Positions 44,101 through 54,426 are shown, numbered from the stretch's first letter. The stretch: 64,000 bases of DNA from Hylemonella gracilis str. Niagara R (GCF_000600295.1 NZ_JEMG01000001.1:3663800-3727799), one strand, 5' to 3'. The notes: generated by a model not told the origin, from the letters alone. Made by a program: numbers and translations.

Positions 44101-45049
44101 GGGCCTGGACGGCACGGCTGGCGATTCTGCCCAGATCAGCGATGACAGCCACACCAGGCCCATATTCTGTCGCCAGACTGGCCGTGCTCGTGCCGTAGTT
44201 GCCGCTGCTTCGACCGATCGTTTCGAGCCTGCGAAGCAGGGCCAAGCCCTCCTGCATGAAAAGTTCGTCCACCGCCTGCAGGGTCGCCTGGAACGGAGCC
44301 AGGTCACCGCCCTGCTCATCCACCAGGCGATCGCGCAGCAGTCCCAATTGACGCCGCAGGGACTCGATCGCGCCGCCCAGGTATTGAATGCGCGCCAGTT
44401 CCGCGGGCCGCAGAGGGCGGCGCGCTGTGAATGCAGCGGTGAACATCGCTTCCATCTGCCCTGCGTAGTCGTGCAAGGCATGGGCCAGCCGCGCGATGGC
44501 AGTCCATTGGAACAGCATCGGGTCAGACACGCTGACCAGCATCTCCATCTCGGCGATGCCCGGCTCCAGATTGTCCGGAACATCGATCACGCTGCTCACC
44601 GCGCGCCATACCTCGGCGTCGGTGCGCGCGCTGCGGGGCAGGGCAAGTTGAATGTCGACGTTTTCCCGCGCCTGTGCCAGCATGCCGCGGGTGTTGCGCA
44701 GGGACTGGGTGAGCCTGGCCGTCTCGTCCTCGTGGATGACACGCACCTCGGTCAGCGCAGCCTGCGCGGCCAGCAAGGCGACGTCGGTCTTGGCGCGCGC
44801 GCGCTGCAAGGCCTCAATACCAGGAGCGGCAACGCCGCGGTCGCTGCCCAGCATGCCATTGCCGGGAGCGCGCTCCTGCGCGATGCTTGTGGCCGTTGCC
44901 AGCGCCAGGTCCATGAGGCGCGCGGCCTCGCGGGCCTTGAGCAACTGCTCATGCTGGCGCCATTGCGGGATCACGGCGCGCCCGACCAGTATGGCGCTGG
45001 CGGCGATCACCAAACCCATGCTCAAGCTGACAAGTACCGATACACGCAT
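41150..45049 (-). CDS. Hybrid sensor histidine kinase (HAMP-PAS-HisKA-HATPase-REC-REC-Hpt)
   Basis: 1299 residues from the ATG at 45047-45049, preceded by a GGGGA stretch; earlier starts at 45079 and 45112 are possible. TM1 about 4-25, periplasmic helical sensor 30-325, TM2 about 330-350, HAMP, PAS about 415-530, HisKA with H558 (SHEIRTPMNAI), HATPase (NNAIKFT, DTGIGL, GGTGLGLSI), REC1 with D848, REC2 with D997, and a C-terminal Hpt with H1158 (THTAKGVSGNVG). A full phosphorelay in one chain. Its stop overlaps the HD-GYP regulator start, so they are translationally coupled. Confidence 0.93.
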   Translation of the reverse strand: MRVSVLVSLSMGLVIAASAILVGRAVIPQWRQHEQLLKAREAARLMDLALATATSIAQERAPGNGMLGSDRGVAAPGIEALQRARAKTDVALLAAQAALTEVRVIHEDETARLTQSLRNTRGMLAQARENVDIQLALPRSARTDAEVWRAVSSVIDVPDNLEPGIAEMEMLVSVSDPMLFQWTAIARLAHALHDYAGQMEAMFTAAFTARRPLRPAELARIQYLGGAIESLRRQLGLLRDRLVDEQGGDLAPFQATLQAVDELFMQEGLALLRRLETIGRSSGNYGTSTASLATEYGPGVAVIADLGRIASRAVQARLDALDARNRRELLLTAVLAATAILLVLGLYVLMRIRLSHPLVQVTRALEQIARGDDDVRLPPARWRDEIGQVIGALGSLREATQARLVAEREMKNAKEEQKAIFDAAEIGIVLLREQTVVQCSAGFDRMFGVGHGGMRGRSVDEWCAQEEDRRKLAQVIGEQSVQGWHGRNELTLCRRDGSRFEAMLRGRAIDPNDLSRGSVWVVADITERKRLEAELRVARDRAQEAARAKSDFLANMSHEIRTPMNAIIGLSHLMLKTELSQRQHDYLHKIQQAGQHLLAVINDILDLSKIEAGKLVIERTEFQLEKALSNVANLIAEKAHAKGLELIFDIAPDVPQRLVGDSLRLGQILINYANNAIKFTEQGEVTVQMRVRERTDRDLLLYCAVHDTGIGLSAEQQQRLFQSFQQADNSTTREYGGTGLGLSISRELAELMGGSVGVNSRLGQGSTFWFTARLGIGQGVARELRPRGDLRGRAVLVVDDNKAACLVLKEMLESMSFSVKTVNSGMAAIDAIRERSGRSDAFLLVLLDWKMPGMDGAETARRIRAMEQEDIPKIAMVTAYGREEVLHHIQDAGVVDVLIKPVNPSVLFDTTVRLLEGEDPRWQAVPVPEAQPSALEASLAPLRGARLLVVEDNEINQQVAQELLTGVGFEVDIADNGQIALEKVAQAQPPYDLVLMDMQMPVMDGVTATQELRKTLSPAQLPVVAMTANAMQHDRERCQAAGMQDFVAKPIEPEQLWRALLRWIPARTSASDAQARDSETTLTTVATVATSAMPETTIAVPEDIEGLDVAAGLRRVMHKPDRYVALLRKFMESQRDLVDTLTQALDTQDTLAAIRITHTAKGVSGNVGAVRLQAAAEALEMAVREGQPPAVLRAHLADLSAALHPLMDGLRSRLPEIPVTPRHPGPVEPIRWRTVAAQLRRLLTEMDAEALDLAQREAGLLSAALGAHFQAWDTALKACDFDAALRHLDQVTLSQGEVT

Positions 45050-45261
45050 GGAATGTCCCCATGACGGTTCGGAGTGCATGCGCCAGATTCTGGCCGCACC
45101 GCTCCCAATCAATGCTGGGTGATCGATGCGCAGGCTCCGGCCTGTCAGTTCTTTTGCGCGCCTGCCGCCCCTCCAGCATTGCCCCAGTGTCGATTGAAGC
45201 GAATATGGCCCATCGAATCAAGGCGCGCGCAAATCACAAACCGTGAATTTGTTCCGAAAAC

Positions 45262-45295
45262 AAAAAAGGCCACGGCATTTGCCGTGGCCTTTTTC
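45262..45295. terminator. Strong bidirectional terminator after tRNA-fMet
   Basis: AAAAAAGGCCACGGC (45262-45276) pairs with GCCGTGGCCTTTTT (45281-45294) around an ATTT loop. It ends the minus-strand tRNA/ribosomal transcript and insulates the kinase gene. Confidence 0.88.
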
Positions 45296-45303
45296 GAATG
45301 ACT

Positions 45304-45380
<77 letters not shown>

Positions 45381-45398
45381 GTAGCCTTAGATTATAGC

Positions 45399-45785
45399 TT
45401 ATTCCGACTTGGTTTCTTCGGCATCAGCGGGGCGATCGACCAATTCCACCAGGGCCATGGGGGCGTTGTCGCCCACGCGGAAGCCCATCTTCAGGATGCG
45501 CGTATAGCCGCCCGGGCGTGCCTTGAAGCGCGGGCCCAGTTCGTCGAACAGCTTGACCACGCTGTCGCGGCTGCGCAGGCGGTCGAAAGCCAGACGGCGA
45601 TTGGCGACCGTGGCTTCCTTGGCCAGGGTGATCATGGGTTCGACGACGCGGCGCAGTTCCTTGGCCTTGGGGACCGTGGTCTTGATGACTTCGTGCTCGA
45701 TGAGCGAGTTCATCATGTTGCGCAGCATGGCGAGGCGGTGCTCGCTCGTGCGGTTGAGTTTGCGGAGTCCGTGTCCGTGACGCAT
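45399..45785 (-). CDS. rplQ: 50S ribosomal protein L17
   Basis: 128 residues beginning [20 protein letters not shown], the L17 signature, with [27 protein letters not shown]. It binds 23S rRNA near the peptide exit side of the large subunit. It is the last gene of the alpha operon here, 121 bases downstream of rpoA. A 7-bp hairpin CGGGCAG/CTGCCCG at 45811-45836 lies in that gap. It ends with a short C-terminal extension rich in acidic residues (ADAEETKSE). Confidence 0.97.
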   Translation of the reverse strand: MRHGHGLRKLNRTSEHRLAMLRNMMNSLIEHEVIKTTVPKAKELRRVVEPMITLAKEATVANRRLAFDRLRSRDSVVKLFDELGPRFKARPGGYTRILKMGFRVGDNAPMALVELVDRPADAEETKSE

Positions 45786-45906
45786 GGTGCTTTCCTTTCC
45801 TTATATAAAACGGGCAGCCGTGTCAGGTACTGCCCGGTGCACCCAGCCCCGTGGGGCCAGTTTCGGTACGCCTCCCGCCAAAAGTGACGAGGGGCGCCAT
45901 TCTAAA

Positions 45907-46893
45907 TCAACGCTTCTCGAGCGCGGCCGGCGGCCAGTTCTCGAGCTTCATGCCCAAGGTCAGACCGCGCGAAGCCAGCACTTCCTTGATTTCGTTGAGC
46001 GACTTGCGACCCAGGTTGGGGGTCTTGAGCAACTCGTTCTCGGAACGCTGGATCAGGTCGCCGATGTAGTAGATGTTCTCGGCCTTCAGGCAGTTGGCCG
46101 AACGCACCGTGAGCTCGAGTTCGTCGACCGGTCGCAGCAGGATGGGGTCGAACTGACCCGCGCTGCGCTGCGAGGGGGCGTCGAAGATCTTCTCGCTGCC
46201 ATCGAGCTGGGCAAACACGGCCAGTTGCTCGACCAGGATCTTGGCCGAGGCGCGCACGGCGTCTTCCGCCGTGATCGTGCCGTTGGTCTCGATCTCGATG
46301 ACCAGCTTGTCCAGGTCGGTGCGCTGCTCGACGCGGGCGCTTTCGACGGCGTAGCTCACGCGCTTGACCGGCGAGTAGGAAGCATCCAGCACGATACGGC
46401 CGATGGACTTGCTCTGCTCGTCGGCGTGGCGACGCATGGTGCCGGGCACATAACCACGGCCCTTCTCGACCTTGATCTGCATGTCGAGCTTGCCGCCGGC
46501 CGACAGCGTGGCGATGACATGCTCGGGATTGATGATCTCCACATCGTGCGGGGTCTGGATGTCGCCAGCGGTGACGGTGCCTTCGCCGTCCTTGCGCAGG
46601 GACAGCGTCACTTCGTCACGGTTGTGCAGCTTGAAGACCACGCCCTTGAGATTCAGCAGGATGTTGACCACATCCTCCTGCACGCCGTCGATGGACGAGT
46701 ACTCGTGCAGCACACCGGCGATGGTGACTTCGGTGGCCGCGTAACCCGGCATCGACGACAGCAGAACGCGGCGCAGGGCATTGCCCAGCGTGTGGCCGTA
46801 GCCACGCTCGAAAGGCTCCAGCGCGACCTTGGCACGGTTCGGGCCAAGTTGCTCGACGTTGATGGTTTTGGGTTTCAGCAGACTGGTTTGCAT
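45907..46893 (-). CDS. rpoA: DNA-directed RNA polymerase alpha subunit
   Basis: 328 residues. The N-terminal assembly domain includes [22 protein letters not shown] (printed here as [17 protein letters not shown]) and the C-terminal domain [22 protein letters not shown] with [14 protein letters not shown], which contacts UP elements and activators. It is located between rpsD and rplQ, the conserved alpha-operon order. Confidence 0.98.
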   Translation of the reverse strand: MQTSLLKPKTINVEQLGPNRAKVALEPFERGYGHTLGNALRRVLLSSMPGYAATEVTIAGVLHEYSSIDGVQEDVVNILLNLKGVVFKLHNRDEVTLSLRKDGEGTVTAGDIQTPHDVEIINPEHVIATLSAGGKLDMQIKVEKGRGYVPGTMRRHADEQSKSIGRIVLDASYSPVKRVSYAVESARVEQRTDLDKLVIEIETNGTITAEDAVRASAKILVEQLAVFAQLDGSEKIFDAPSQRSAGQFDPILLRPVDELELTVRSANCLKAENIYYIGDLIQRSENELLKTPNLGRKSLNEIKEVLASRGLTLGMKLENWPPAALEKR

Positions 46894-46994
46894 GAAAACT
46901 TCCTGTCAATACCCCCGGCTCGTTACACCGGTAAGGCTGGTGAAGCACCCGCGAGGCCGAGGCCCGGCGGGAACGTTGCTCAATGCTCGGCTGA

Positions 46995-47618
46995 TTAACG
47001 CGAATACAACTCAACGATCAGCGATTCGTTGATGTCGGACCCAAATTCATCACGATCGGGGGCCTTCTTGAAGGCGCCCTCGGCCTTGTCGACGTTCACT
47101 TCGACCCAGGCGGGGAAACCCACTTGCTGCGCGAGCTGCAGGGCTTCGACCACGCGGTTCTGCTTCTTGGACTTCTCACGCACGGCGATCACGTCACCGG
47201 CCTTGACCATGTAGGACGGGATGTTCACGGCTTGTCCGTTCACGGTGATGGCCTTGTGCGACACCAACTGACGCGCTTCGGCGCGGGTGGAGCCGAAGCC
47301 CATGCGATAGACCACGTTGTCCAGGCGCGATTCCAGCAGGCTCAGCAGGTTGGAGCCGGAATTGCCCTTGCCCTGGGAAGCTTGTTCGAAATAGCGGCGG
47401 AACTGACGCTCCAGCACGCCGTACATGCGCTTGACCTTCTGCTTCTCGCGCAGTTGCAGGCCGTAATCGGACGTGCGGGCGCCAGAAATGCGGCCATGCT
47501 GACCAGGCTTGGAGTCGAACTTGGCCTTGTCGCTGATGGAGCGGCGTGCGCTCTTCAGGAACAGGTCGGTGCCTTCGCGGCGGGAGAGTTTGGCCTTGGG
47601 GCCGAGGTAACGTGCCAC
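46995..47618 (-). CDS. rpsD: 30S ribosomal protein S4
   Basis: 207 residues. [19 protein letters not shown] opens it, and the S4 RNA-binding domain [28 protein letters not shown] follows. It nucleates 16S rRNA assembly and in enteric bacteria represses the alpha operon. The N-terminal zinc-finger cysteines of some S4 forms are absent (C-minus type). A long hairpin CCACCCGC/GCGGGTGG lies in the 127-bp gap between rpsK and rpsD and could be part of autoregulation or attenuation. Confidence 0.97.
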   Translation of the reverse strand: MARYLGPKAKLSRREGTDLFLKSARRSISDKAKFDSKPGQHGRISGARTSDYGLQLREKQKVKRMYGVLERQFRRYFEQASQGKGNSGSNLLSLLESRLDNVVYRMGFGSTRAEARQLVSHKAITVNGQAVNIPSYMVKAGDVIAVREKSKKQNRVVEALQLAQQVGFPAWVEVNVDKAEGAFKKAPDRDEFGSDINESLIVELYSR

Positions 47619-47745
47619 TTGAGTGTCCTTTTCTTCAACTGCCGCAGCCTTGAGCTACGGGAGCCACCCGCGCGCGCTCAGGCACGCGGTGCGGGTGGCG
47701 GTGGGCTTGGTTAAGAAACGATGAACGGGATCGGCGAAACCTGAA

Positions 47746-48150
47746 TCAGATGCGACGACGCTTCTGCGGGCGGCAGCCGTTGTGCGGCATGGGCGTCACG
47801 TCGGCGATCGTGTTGATTCGGATGCCCAAGGCGGCAAGCGCGCGCACCGAGGACTCACGACCGGGGCCGGGGCCCTTGATCTCAACGTCCAGGTTCTTGA
47901 TGCCTTGTTCGATGGCCGCGCGACCAGCCACTTCGGACGCCACCTGCGCGGCGAACGGCGTGGACTTGCGGGAACCCTTGAAACCCTGACCACCGGAGGA
48001 AGCCCAGGACAAGGCATTGCCCTGGCGATCGGTGATCGTGATGATGGTGTTGTTGAAGGAGGCATGCACGTGGGCGATGCCATCAGCCACGTTCTTGCGA
48101 ACCTTCTTGCGCACGCGCTGCGCGGCGGTATTGGCGGGAGCTTTAGCCAT
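47746..48150 (-). CDS. rpsK: 30S ribosomal protein S11
   Basis: 134 residues. Signature [34 protein letters not shown] begins after a basic N-terminus, and the end has [17 protein letters not shown]. It binds 16S rRNA at the platform next to the mRNA exit. Its position between rpsM and rpsD is the conserved order. Confidence 0.97.
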   Translation of the reverse strand: MAKAPANTAAQRVRKKVRKNVADGIAHVHASFNNTIITITDRQGNALSWASSGGQGFKGSRKSTPFAAQVASEVAGRAAIEQGIKNLDVEIKGPGPGRESSVRALAALGIRINTIADVTPMPHNGCRPQKRRRI

Positions 48151-48170
48151 GGTGTACTTTCAGTGCCGGT

Positions 48171-48536
48171 TTATTTCTTCAGTGCAGCGGCGCCCTTGCG
48201 CGGACCCTTGCGGGTACGGGCGTTGGTGCGCGTGCGCTGACCGCGCATGGGCAGGCCACGGCGATGGCGCATGCCACGGTAGCAGCCGATGTCCATCAAA
48301 CGCTTGATGTTCATCGTGGTCTCGCGGCGCAGGTCACCTTCGATCGTGAACTGGGCAATCTGGTCGCGGATTTTTTCCTGATCGGCGTCGGTCAGGTCCT
48401 TCACCTTCTTGGAGAAGGGGATGCCGCAAGCGACGCAAATCTTGCGGGCGCGGGTGCGACCGATGCCGAAGATGGCGGTCAGGCCAATCTCGGTATGCTG
48501 ATGCGGCGGAATGTTGATGCCAGCGATACGTGCCAT
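48171..48536 (-). CDS. rpsM: 30S ribosomal protein S13
   Basis: 121 residues opening [30 protein letters not shown] with a C-terminal [25 protein letters not shown]. It sits in the head of the small subunit and contacts tRNA in the P site. First gene of the classical alpha operon; here it follows rpmJ without a visible separate promoter. Confidence 0.97.
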   Translation of the reverse strand: MARIAGINIPPHQHTEIGLTAIFGIGRTRARKICVACGIPFSKKVKDLTDADQEKIRDQIAQFTIEGDLRRETTMNIKRLMDIGCYRGMRHRRGLPMRGQRTRTNARTRKGPRKGAAALKK

Positions 48537-48560
48537 TTTCGTCCTCTTAAACTCTTGCGA

Positions 48561-48674
48561 TCAGCCTTGGCGCTGCTTGTGGCGCGGATCCGTGCAGATC
48601 ACGCGCACCACGCCATTGCGGCGGATGATTTTGCAGTTGCGGCAAATTTTCTTGACCGAAGCCGAAACTCTCAT
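48561..48674 (-). CDS. rpmJ: 50S ribosomal protein L36
   Basis: 37 residues, short of standard gene-finder limits: starts [19 protein letters not shown] and ends in [17 protein letters not shown]. The zinc ribbon is intact (CxxC, C and H). ATG at 48672-48674, stop TCA complement at 48561-48563. It lies between infA and rpsM, its normal place. S14 in the same operon is the zinc-free form, so L36 is the zinc-dependent partner. Confidence 0.95.
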   Translation of the reverse strand: MRVSASVKKICRNCKIIRRNGVVRVICTDPRHKQRQG

Positions 48675-48717
48675 GATGCTCTCCTAAAACTACTGTGCCT
48701 GCGCCTTGCGAATCACG

Positions 48718-48936
48718 TCATTTGGCGCGGAACACGATCCGCGCGCGCGTCAAGTCGTAAGGCGTCAACTCGACCGTTACCTTGTCACCTGGAAGGATGC
48801 GGATGTAGTGCATCCGCATCTTTCCGGAGATATGTCCCAACACGATGTGGCCATTTTCCAGCTTGACGCGAAACGTCGCGTTCGGCAGGTTCTCGACCAC
48901 CTCGCCCTGCATCTGAATTACATCGTCCTTCGCCAT
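48718..48936 (-). CDS. infA: Translation initiation factor IF-1
   Basis: 72 residues, one S1-like OB fold: [34 protein letters not shown]-like [16 protein letters not shown], and [16 protein letters not shown]. It blocks the ribosomal A site during initiation. Its insertion between secY and rpmJ is typical for betaproteobacteria, unlike E. coli where infA is elsewhere. Confidence 0.97.
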   Translation of the reverse strand: MAKDDVIQMQGEVVENLPNATFRVKLENGHIVLGHISGKMRMHYIRILPGDKVTVELTPYDLTRARIVFRAK

Positions 48937-48945
48937 GTCGCATTC

Positions 48946-50265
48946 TCATGCACCCAGCGTGGGCTTGAAATTAGCTTTCTTCAACAGAGACTCGTACTGC
49001 TGGCTCATCAGATAGTTCTGAACCTGCGCCATGAAATCCATCGTGACCACGACCAGGATCAACAACGAGGTGCCACCGAAGTAGAACGGCACGTTGTATT
49101 CCAGGATCAGGAATTCGGGCAGCAGACAGACGAAGGTGATGTAGATCGCACCTGCCAGGGTCAAACGCAGCAGAATCTTGTCGATGTACTTGGCGGTCTG
49201 ATCACCCGGACGGATGCCCGGAATGAAGGCACCGCCCTTTTTCAGGTTGTCCGCCGTCTCACGGCTGTTGAACACCAGCGCCGTGTAGAAGAAGCAGAAG
49301 AAGATGATCGCGGCGGCGTACAGCATCACATAGACCGGCTGGCCCGGAGCCAAGCTGGCCGCGATGTCCTTGAGCCAAGTCATCGAATCACCACTGCTGA
49401 ACCAGCTCACCACGGTGGCGGGCAGCAGGATGATGCTGGACGCGAAGATGGGCGGAATCACGCCGGCCATGTTCAGCTTCAGCGGCAGGTGCGAGGACTG
49501 GCCACCGTAGACCTTGTTACCCACCTGACGACGTGCGTAGTTCACGAGGATCTTGCGTTGACCGCGCTCGACGAACACGACGAACCAGGTCACCAGGATC
49601 ACCAGCGCCACGATGAAGAGCGACGCGATGATGCTCATCGCACCGGTGCGCACCAATTCCAGCAGGCCGCCAATGGCGCCGGGCAGACCGGCCGCGATGC
49701 CGCCGAAGATCAGGATAGAAATGCCGTTGCCCAGGCCACGCTCGGTGATCTGCTCACCCAGCCACATCAGGAACATCGTGCCAGCGGTCAGCGTCACCAC
49801 CGCGGTGAAACGGAAAGCCATGCCAGGGTCAATCACCAGGCCAGGAGAGCTCTCCAGCGCGATCGCGATGCCCAGCGATTGGAACAGCGCCAAGCCCAGC
49901 GTCGCATAACGCGTGTACTGGGTGATCTTGCGACGACCGGCCTCGCCTTCCTTCTTGAGCTGCTCGAAGGTGGGCAGCACGTAGGTCAGCAGCTGCATGA
50001 TGATGGACGCGGAGATGTAGGGCATGATGCCCAGCGCGAACACCGTGAAGCGAGACAGCGCGCCACCCGAGAACATGTTGAACAGGCTCAGGATGCCGCC
50101 CTGCTGCCCCTGGAACAGCTGAGCCAGCTGATCGGGATTGATGCCGGGCACCGGAATGTGCGCGCCAATGCGGTACACCACCAGAGCGAGCAGCAAGAAG
50201 ACCAGCCGGCGACGCAGGTCGCCGAACTTGCCGGTCTTTGCCAACTGAGCCGCGTTCGTAGCCAC
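48946..50265 (-). CDS. secY: Preprotein translocase channel SecY
   Basis: 439 residues, about ten membrane helices. Features: [40 protein letters not shown] (cytosolic), and [19 protein letters not shown]. Forms the protein-conducting channel with SecE and SecG. Located between rplO and infA, with stop and start spacing short enough for translational coupling to infA. Confidence 0.98.
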   Translation of the reverse strand: MATNAAQLAKTGKFGDLRRRLVFLLLALVVYRIGAHIPVPGINPDQLAQLFQGQQGGILSLFNMFSGGALSRFTVFALGIMPYISASIIMQLLTYVLPTFEQLKKEGEAGRRKITQYTRYATLGLALFQSLGIAIALESSPGLVIDPGMAFRFTAVVTLTAGTMFLMWLGEQITERGLGNGISILIFGGIAAGLPGAIGGLLELVRTGAMSIIASLFIVALVILVTWFVVFVERGQRKILVNYARRQVGNKVYGGQSSHLPLKLNMAGVIPPIFASSIILLPATVVSWFSSGDSMTWLKDIAASLAPGQPVYVMLYAAAIIFFCFFYTALVFNSRETADNLKKGGAFIPGIRPGDQTAKYIDKILLRLTLAGAIYITFVCLLPEFLILEYNVPFYFGGTSLLILVVVTMDFMAQVQNYLMSQQYESLLKKANFKPTLGA

Positions 50266-50310
50266 TGTTGCTTACTTTCTTCCGTCGTTGCGTTGAATGC
50301 GCAGGCGCGT

Positions 50311-50745
50311 TCAGGCCACGCTGCCGCCGGCCGCCTCGATGGCCGCCTTGGCACCAGCCGTCGCGCCGATGCCGTTCAGCTTGACCGCCTTCTTGATCTC
50401 GCCGGACTTGATGACCTTCACGACCTTGGCGAGTTCGCCCACCAGGCCAGCTTGCTTGAGCGCCAGCAGGTCCACGCTGTCAACACCCAGCTTGTCCAGC
50501 GCGGACAGGGTGATCTCGGCGTTGTACTTCAGCAGGGCCGACTTGAAGCCGCGCTTGGGCAGGCGACGATGCATGGGCATCTGACCGCCTTCGAAGCCGA
50601 CCTTGTGGTAGCCGCCCGAACGCGACTTCTGACCCTTGTGGCCACGACCGGCGGTCTTGCCCAGGCCGGAGCCAATGCCACGGCCAACGCGACGCTTGGC
50701 GTGCTTGGCGCCAGCTGCGGGTTTGATGCTGTTGAGTTCCATCAT
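50311..50745 (-). CDS. rplO: 50S ribosomal protein L15
   Basis: 144 residues: [20 protein letters not shown] and [13 protein letters not shown], the long basic N-terminal extension that reaches into 23S rRNA. The C-terminal half is the globular domain. It is one gene before secY in the spc operon. Confidence 0.97.
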   Translation of the reverse strand: MMELNSIKPAAGAKHAKRRVGRGIGSGLGKTAGRGHKGQKSRSGGYHKVGFEGGQMPMHRRLPKRGFKSALLKYNAEITLSALDKLGVDSVDLLALKQAGLVGELAKVVKVIKSGEIKKAVKLNGIGATAGAKAAIEAAGGSVA

Positions 50746-50764
50746 CGGCCTCTAGAAATTTCGA

Positions 50765-50947
50765 TTAAAGAACCTTGACCAGATAGCTGATCTTGTTGAT
50801 CATGCCGCGCACTGCGGGCGTGTCCTGCAGCTCGCTGACGCTGTTCAGCTTGCGCAGGCCCAGGCCACGCACGGTGGCGCGGTGCGATTCCTTGGTGCCG
50901 ATGGGGCTGCGGACCAATTGAACCTTGACGGTTTGTTGAGTTGCCAT
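50765..50947 (-). CDS. rpmD: 50S ribosomal protein L30
   Basis: 60 residues: [34 protein letters not shown]. Normal length for the bacterial type. It lies between rpsE and rplO with gaps under 20 bases. Confidence 0.96.
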   Translation of the reverse strand: MATQQTVKVQLVRSPIGTKESHRATVRGLGLRKLNSVSELQDTPAVRGMINKISYLVKVL

Positions 50948-50965
50948 GTCAGACTCCTAGGGCAA

Positions 50966-51496
50966 TCAGGCGGTGAAGAGTTCTTCGACCGTCTTGCCGC
51001 GCTTGGCCGCCACTTCGGCGGGCGTGCTGCTGTTGTTCAGCGCATCCAGCGTGGCGCGCACCATGTTGTACGGGTTGGTCGAGCCGTGGCTCTTGGCCAC
51101 GATGTCGGTGATGCCCATCACTTCGAAGATGGCGCGCATCGGACCGCCTGCGATGATGCCCGTGCCCTTGGGAGCAGGCAGCATCATGACGCTGGCGGCG
51201 CCGTGTTGGCCCATCACCTTGTGGTGCAGCGTGCCGTTCTTCAACGACACCTTGAGCATGTTGCGACGGGCTTCTTCCATGGCCTTCTGCACGGCGGCGG
51301 GCACTTCCTTGGACTTGCCCTTGCCCATGCCAACGCGACCATCGCCATCGCCCACCACGGTCAACGCGGCGAAACCGAGGATACGGCCGCCCTTGACCAC
51401 CTTGGTCACGCGGTTGACCGCGATCATCTTCTCGCGCAGACCGTCCTCGGGACCTTCGGCCCCTTTGCCCTGCATTTTTGCTTGAACCTTAGCCAT
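50966..51496 (-). CDS. rpsE: 30S ribosomal protein S5
   Basis: 176 residues. The double-stranded-RNA-like S5 domain: [43 protein letters not shown]. The C-terminal part has [22 protein letters not shown]. It contributes to decoding fidelity and mRNA helicase activity. Conserved position between rplR and rpmD. Confidence 0.97.
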   Translation of the reverse strand: MAKVQAKMQGKGAEGPEDGLREKMIAVNRVTKVVKGGRILGFAALTVVGDGDGRVGMGKGKSKEVPAAVQKAMEEARRNMLKVSLKNGTLHHKVMGQHGAASVMMLPAPKGTGIIAGGPMRAIFEVMGITDIVAKSHGSTNPYNMVRATLDALNNSSTPAEVAAKRGKTVEELFTA

Positions 51497-51513
51497 GTTT
51501 GATTCCGATCTGC

Positions 51514-51879
51514 TTAGAACTGCAAGCCCGCTTCACGCGCGGCATCGGCCAGCGCCTTGACGCGACCGTGGTACGCGAAGCCCGAACGGTCGAAGGCGAC
51601 CTTCTCGACACCGGCCTTCTTGGCCTTCTCCGCGATGCGCTTGCCGATCAGTTGCGCGGCGGCGGCATTGCCACCCTTGCCCGCGCCACCCAGGGACTTG
51701 CGCACCTCGGCTTCGGCCGTGGACGCGGACGCCAACACCTTGGCGCCGTCTTCCGAGACCACGCTGGCGTAGATGTGCAAATTGGTGCGGTTCACGGTCA
51801 GACGCGCCACGCCTTGCTGGGCAATGCGGATGCGGGTCTGACGCGCCCGACGAAGACGCTGCTCTTTCTTGGTCATCAT
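51514..51879 (-). CDS. rplR: 50S ribosomal protein L18
   Basis: 121 residues: [41 protein letters not shown], then [22 protein letters not shown]. It binds 5S rRNA with L5. Position between rplF and rpsE is conserved. Confidence 0.97.
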   Translation of the reverse strand: MMTKKEQRLRRARQTRIRIAQQGVARLTVNRTNLHIYASVVSEDGAKVLASASTAEAEVRKSLGGAGKGGNAAAAQLIGKRIAEKAKKAGVEKVAFDRSGFAYHGRVKALADAAREAGLQF

Positions 51880-51899
51880 GATGAGTATCCTTTTGAGCC

Positions 51900-52433
51900 T
51901 TACTTCTTCTTGGTTTCCTTGATCACGACCTTCTCATCCGCATAACGGATGCCCTTGCCCTTGTAGGGCTCGGGCGGACGGATCGCGCGGATCTCGGCAG
52001 CGATCTGGCCCACGCGCTGACGGTCGGCACCCTTGATGACGATCTCGGTCGGAGCAGGCGTCGCCACCGTGATGCCTTGCGGCATCTGGACGTCCACGGG
52101 GTGGGAGTAGCCCACCGACAGGTTCAGCTTGGCACCCGAGGCCTGGGCCTTGTAGCCCACGCCGATCAGGGTCAACTTCTTCTCGAAACCCTTGCTGACG
52201 CCGAGCACCATGTTGTTCACCAACTGGCGCAGGGTGCCGCTCATGGCATTGGCTTCGCGGCTTTCATCGACGGGGGTGAAGCTCAGCTTCCCACCTTCGT
52301 TGCTCACCTTCACCAGCGCGGAAGGCGCCAGCGACAGCGTGCCACCAGAACCCTTGACGCTGATCTGGTCGGCCTTGATGGAGACTTCCACGCCGTTCGG
52401 GACGGCGATGGGCATTTTTCCGATACGCGACAT
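51900..52433 (-). CDS. rplF: 50S ribosomal protein L6
   Basis: 177 residues: [33 protein letters not shown] opens and [21 protein letters not shown] closes, the L6 signature. It lies near the GTPase-associated site of the large subunit. Between rpsH and rplR as expected. Confidence 0.97.
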   Translation of the reverse strand: MSRIGKMPIAVPNGVEVSIKADQISVKGSGGTLSLAPSALVKVSNEGGKLSFTPVDESREANAMSGTLRQLVNNMVLGVSKGFEKKLTLIGVGYKAQASGAKLNLSVGYSHPVDVQMPQGITVATPAPTEIVIKGADRQRVGQIAAEIRAIRPPEPYKGKGIRYADEKVVIKETKKK

Positions 52434-52451
52434 TTCAGTGACTCCTCGACA

Positions 52452-52847
52452 TCAGGCCACGTAGCACAGCACTTCGCCACCGACGCCGGTGGCGCGCGCC
52501 TTGCGATCCGTCATGACGCCCTTGGGGGTCGTCACGATGGCCACGCCCAGACCGTTCTGAACCTGGGGGATGGCGTCACGGCCCTTGTAGACGCGCAGGC
52601 CGGGACGGCTCACGCGCTCGATGCGCTCGATCACCGGACGACCGGCGTAGTACTTCAGCGCGATTTCCAACTCGGACTTGCCACCTTCGGTCTTCACCTG
52701 GAAGCCGTCGATGTAGCCCTCGTCCTTCAACACCTGGGCGATGGCCACCTTCACTTTGGAAGAGGGCACCGACACGGTGGTCTTGGCGACCATCTGCGCA
52801 TTGCGGATGCGCGTCAGCAGGTCGGCGATGGGATCACTCATGCTCAT
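52452..52847 (-). CDS. rpsH: 30S ribosomal protein S8
   Basis: 131 residues: [20 protein letters not shown] and [21 protein letters not shown]8 binds the central domain of 16S rRNA; in E. coli it also represses the spc operon through a site near rplE. I did not find an obvious copy of that mRNA structure here. Confidence 0.97.
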   Translation of the reverse strand: MSMSDPIADLLTRIRNAQMVAKTTVSVPSSKVKVAIAQVLKDEGYIDGFQVKTEGGKSELEIALKYYAGRPVIERIERVSRPGLRVYKGRDAIPQVQNGLGVAIVTTPKGVMTDRKARATGVGGEVLCYVA

Positions 52848-52861
52848 CTTGAATCTCCTGC

Positions 52862-53167
52862 TTACCAGCTCGCCTTGGTCACGCCGGGAATTTCACCAGC
52901 GAAGGCCATTTCACGGATCTTGGCGCGGGCCAAGCCAAACTGGCGGAACGTGCCACGCGGACGACCGGTGATCTCGCAACGGTTGCGCTGGCGCGTCGGA
53001 TTGGCGTTGCGCGGCAGCTTCTGCAGATCCAGGCGCGCAGCGGCGCGCTCGTCATCGCTCTTCTTGGCATCATTGGCGATGGCCTTGAGTTCCGCGTACT
53101 TCTTGGCGTACTTGGCGACCAGTTTTTCGCGCTTGATTTCGCGCTCGATCAAAGCTGTTTTAGCCAC
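52862..53167 (-). CDS. rpsN: 30S ribosomal protein S14 (zinc-free long form)
   Basis: 101 residues: [22 protein letters not shown] and [36 protein letters not shown]. Only one Cys remains, so this is the long C-minus form that needs no zinc. Located between rplE and rpsH. Confidence 0.97.
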   Translation of the reverse strand: MAKTALIEREIKREKLVAKYAKKYAELKAIANDAKKSDDERAAARLDLQKLPRNANPTRQRNRCEITGRPRGTFRQFGLARAKIREMAFAGEIPGVTKASW

Positions 53168-53175
53168 GGGTCACC

Positions 53176-53715
53176 TCAGTTCTTGAAGGGGAATTTGAAG
53201 CCAGCGAGCAGCGCCTTGCACTCCTCGTCGGTCTTGGCCGTCGTCGTGATGCTGATGTTCAGACCACGCAGGGCATCCACCTTGTCGTATTCGATTTCGG
53301 GGAAGATGATCTGCTCTTTGACGCCGATGTTGTAGTTGCCACGGCCATCGAAAGCGCGACCGGAGATACCGCGGAAGTCACGCACGCGCGGCAGGGCCAC
53401 GGTGACGAAACGATCCAGGAATTCGTACATCTGAACGCCGCGCAGGGTGACCATGCAGCCGATGGCCTGACCTTCGCGAATCTTGAAACCGGCGATGGCC
53501 TTCTTGGCCTTGGTCACGACCGGCTTCTGGCCGGCGATCTTGGTCAGATCACCGACGGCGTTGTCCATCACCTTCTTGTCGGCGACGGCTTCGGACACAC
53601 CCATGTTCAGGGTGATCTTGGTCAGGCGCGGCACCTCCATGGGCGACTTGTAGCCGAACTTCTTGGTCAGTTCGGGAACAACCTTCTCGCGGTAGATTTC
53701 TTGGAAACGAGCCAT
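53176..53715 (-). CDS. rplE: 50S ribosomal protein L5
   Basis: 179 residues: [52 protein letters not shown] is recognisable in pieces (for example [15 protein letters not shown]), with [27 protein letters not shown]. It binds 5S rRNA and P-site tRNA. Between rplX and rpsN. Confidence 0.97.
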   Translation of the reverse strand: MARFQEIYREKVVPELTKKFGYKSPMEVPRLTKITLNMGVSEAVADKKVMDNAVGDLTKIAGQKPVVTKAKKAIAGFKIREGQAIGCMVTLRGVQMYEFLDRFVTVALPRVRDFRGISGRAFDGRGNYNIGVKEQIIFPEIEYDKVDALRGLNISITTTAKTDEECKALLAGFKFPFKN

Positions 53716-53726
53716 GATGAGTACCT

Positions 53727-54047
53727 TTAGGCGACCTTGATTTCTTCGCCGCTGGACTTGTAGACGCGCACGCGCTTGCCATCGGCCAGCAGCTTGACGC
53801 CCACGCGATCAGCCTTGCCCGTCGCGGCGTTGTAGATCGCCACGTTGGATTGATGGATGGGCATGGACTTCTCGACGATGCCACCGGTCGTACCCTTGGC
53901 GGGGTTGGGCTTGGTGTGCTTCTTCACCAGGTTCACGCCCTCGACCACGACATGATCGTCGTCCTTGCGCAGCGCGACCTTGCCGCGCTTGCCCTTGTCA
54001 CGTCCAGCCAGGACGATGACTTCGTCGCCTTTGCGAATCTTGTTCAT
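53727..54047 (-). CDS. rplX: 50S ribosomal protein L24
   Basis: 106 residues with a KOW motif at the start: [21 protein letters not shown]. Then [17 protein letters not shown]. An early assembly protein for 23S rRNA at the exit tunnel. It follows rplN by about 10 bases. Confidence 0.97.
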   Translation of the reverse strand: MNKIRKGDEVIVLAGRDKGKRGKVALRKDDDHVVVEGVNLVKKHTKPNPAKGTTGGIVEKSMPIHQSNVAIYNAATGKADRVGVKLLADGKRVRVYKSSGEEIKVA

Positions 54048-54057
54048 GACGAGTCCT

Positions 54058-54426
54058 TCAGAGAACTTCGGGCGCCAGGGACACGATCTTCATGAAGCGC
54101 TCGGTGCGCAGCTCGCGCGTGACCGGGCCGAAGATGCGGGTGCCGATGGGCTCCAGCTTGTTGTTGAGCAGCACGGCGGCATTACCGTCGAACTTCACGA
54201 GCGAGCCATCACCACGGCGGATGCCCTTGGCGGTGCGAACCACGACCGCGCTGTAGACCTCGCCCTTCTTGACGCGGCCACGCGGAGCAGCTTCCTTGAT
54301 GCTCACCTTGATGATGTCGCCGACGCTGGCGTAGCGACGCTTGGACCCGCCGAGCACCTTGATGCACAAAACGGACTTCGCGCCGGTGTTGTCGGCAACT
54401 TCCAACCGAGATTCTGTCTGGATCAT
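54058..54426 (-). CDS. rplN: 50S ribosomal protein L14
   Basis: 122 residues from the ATG at 54424-54426 ([19 protein letters not shown]); an in-frame upstream extension to 54576 is leader RNA and has no family match. Conserved [24 protein letters not shown] and [16 protein letters not shown]. First gene of the spc operon and here of the whole minus-strand transcript. The usual upstream neighbours rpsQ and rpmC are not present; glpD lies there instead. Confidence 0.97.
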   Translation of the reverse strand: MIQTESRLEVADNTGAKSVLCIKVLGGSKRRYASVGDIIKVSIKEAAPRGRVKKGEVYSAVVVRTAKGIRRGDGSLVKFDGNAAVLLNNKLEPIGTRIFGPVTRELRTERFMKIVSLAPEVL

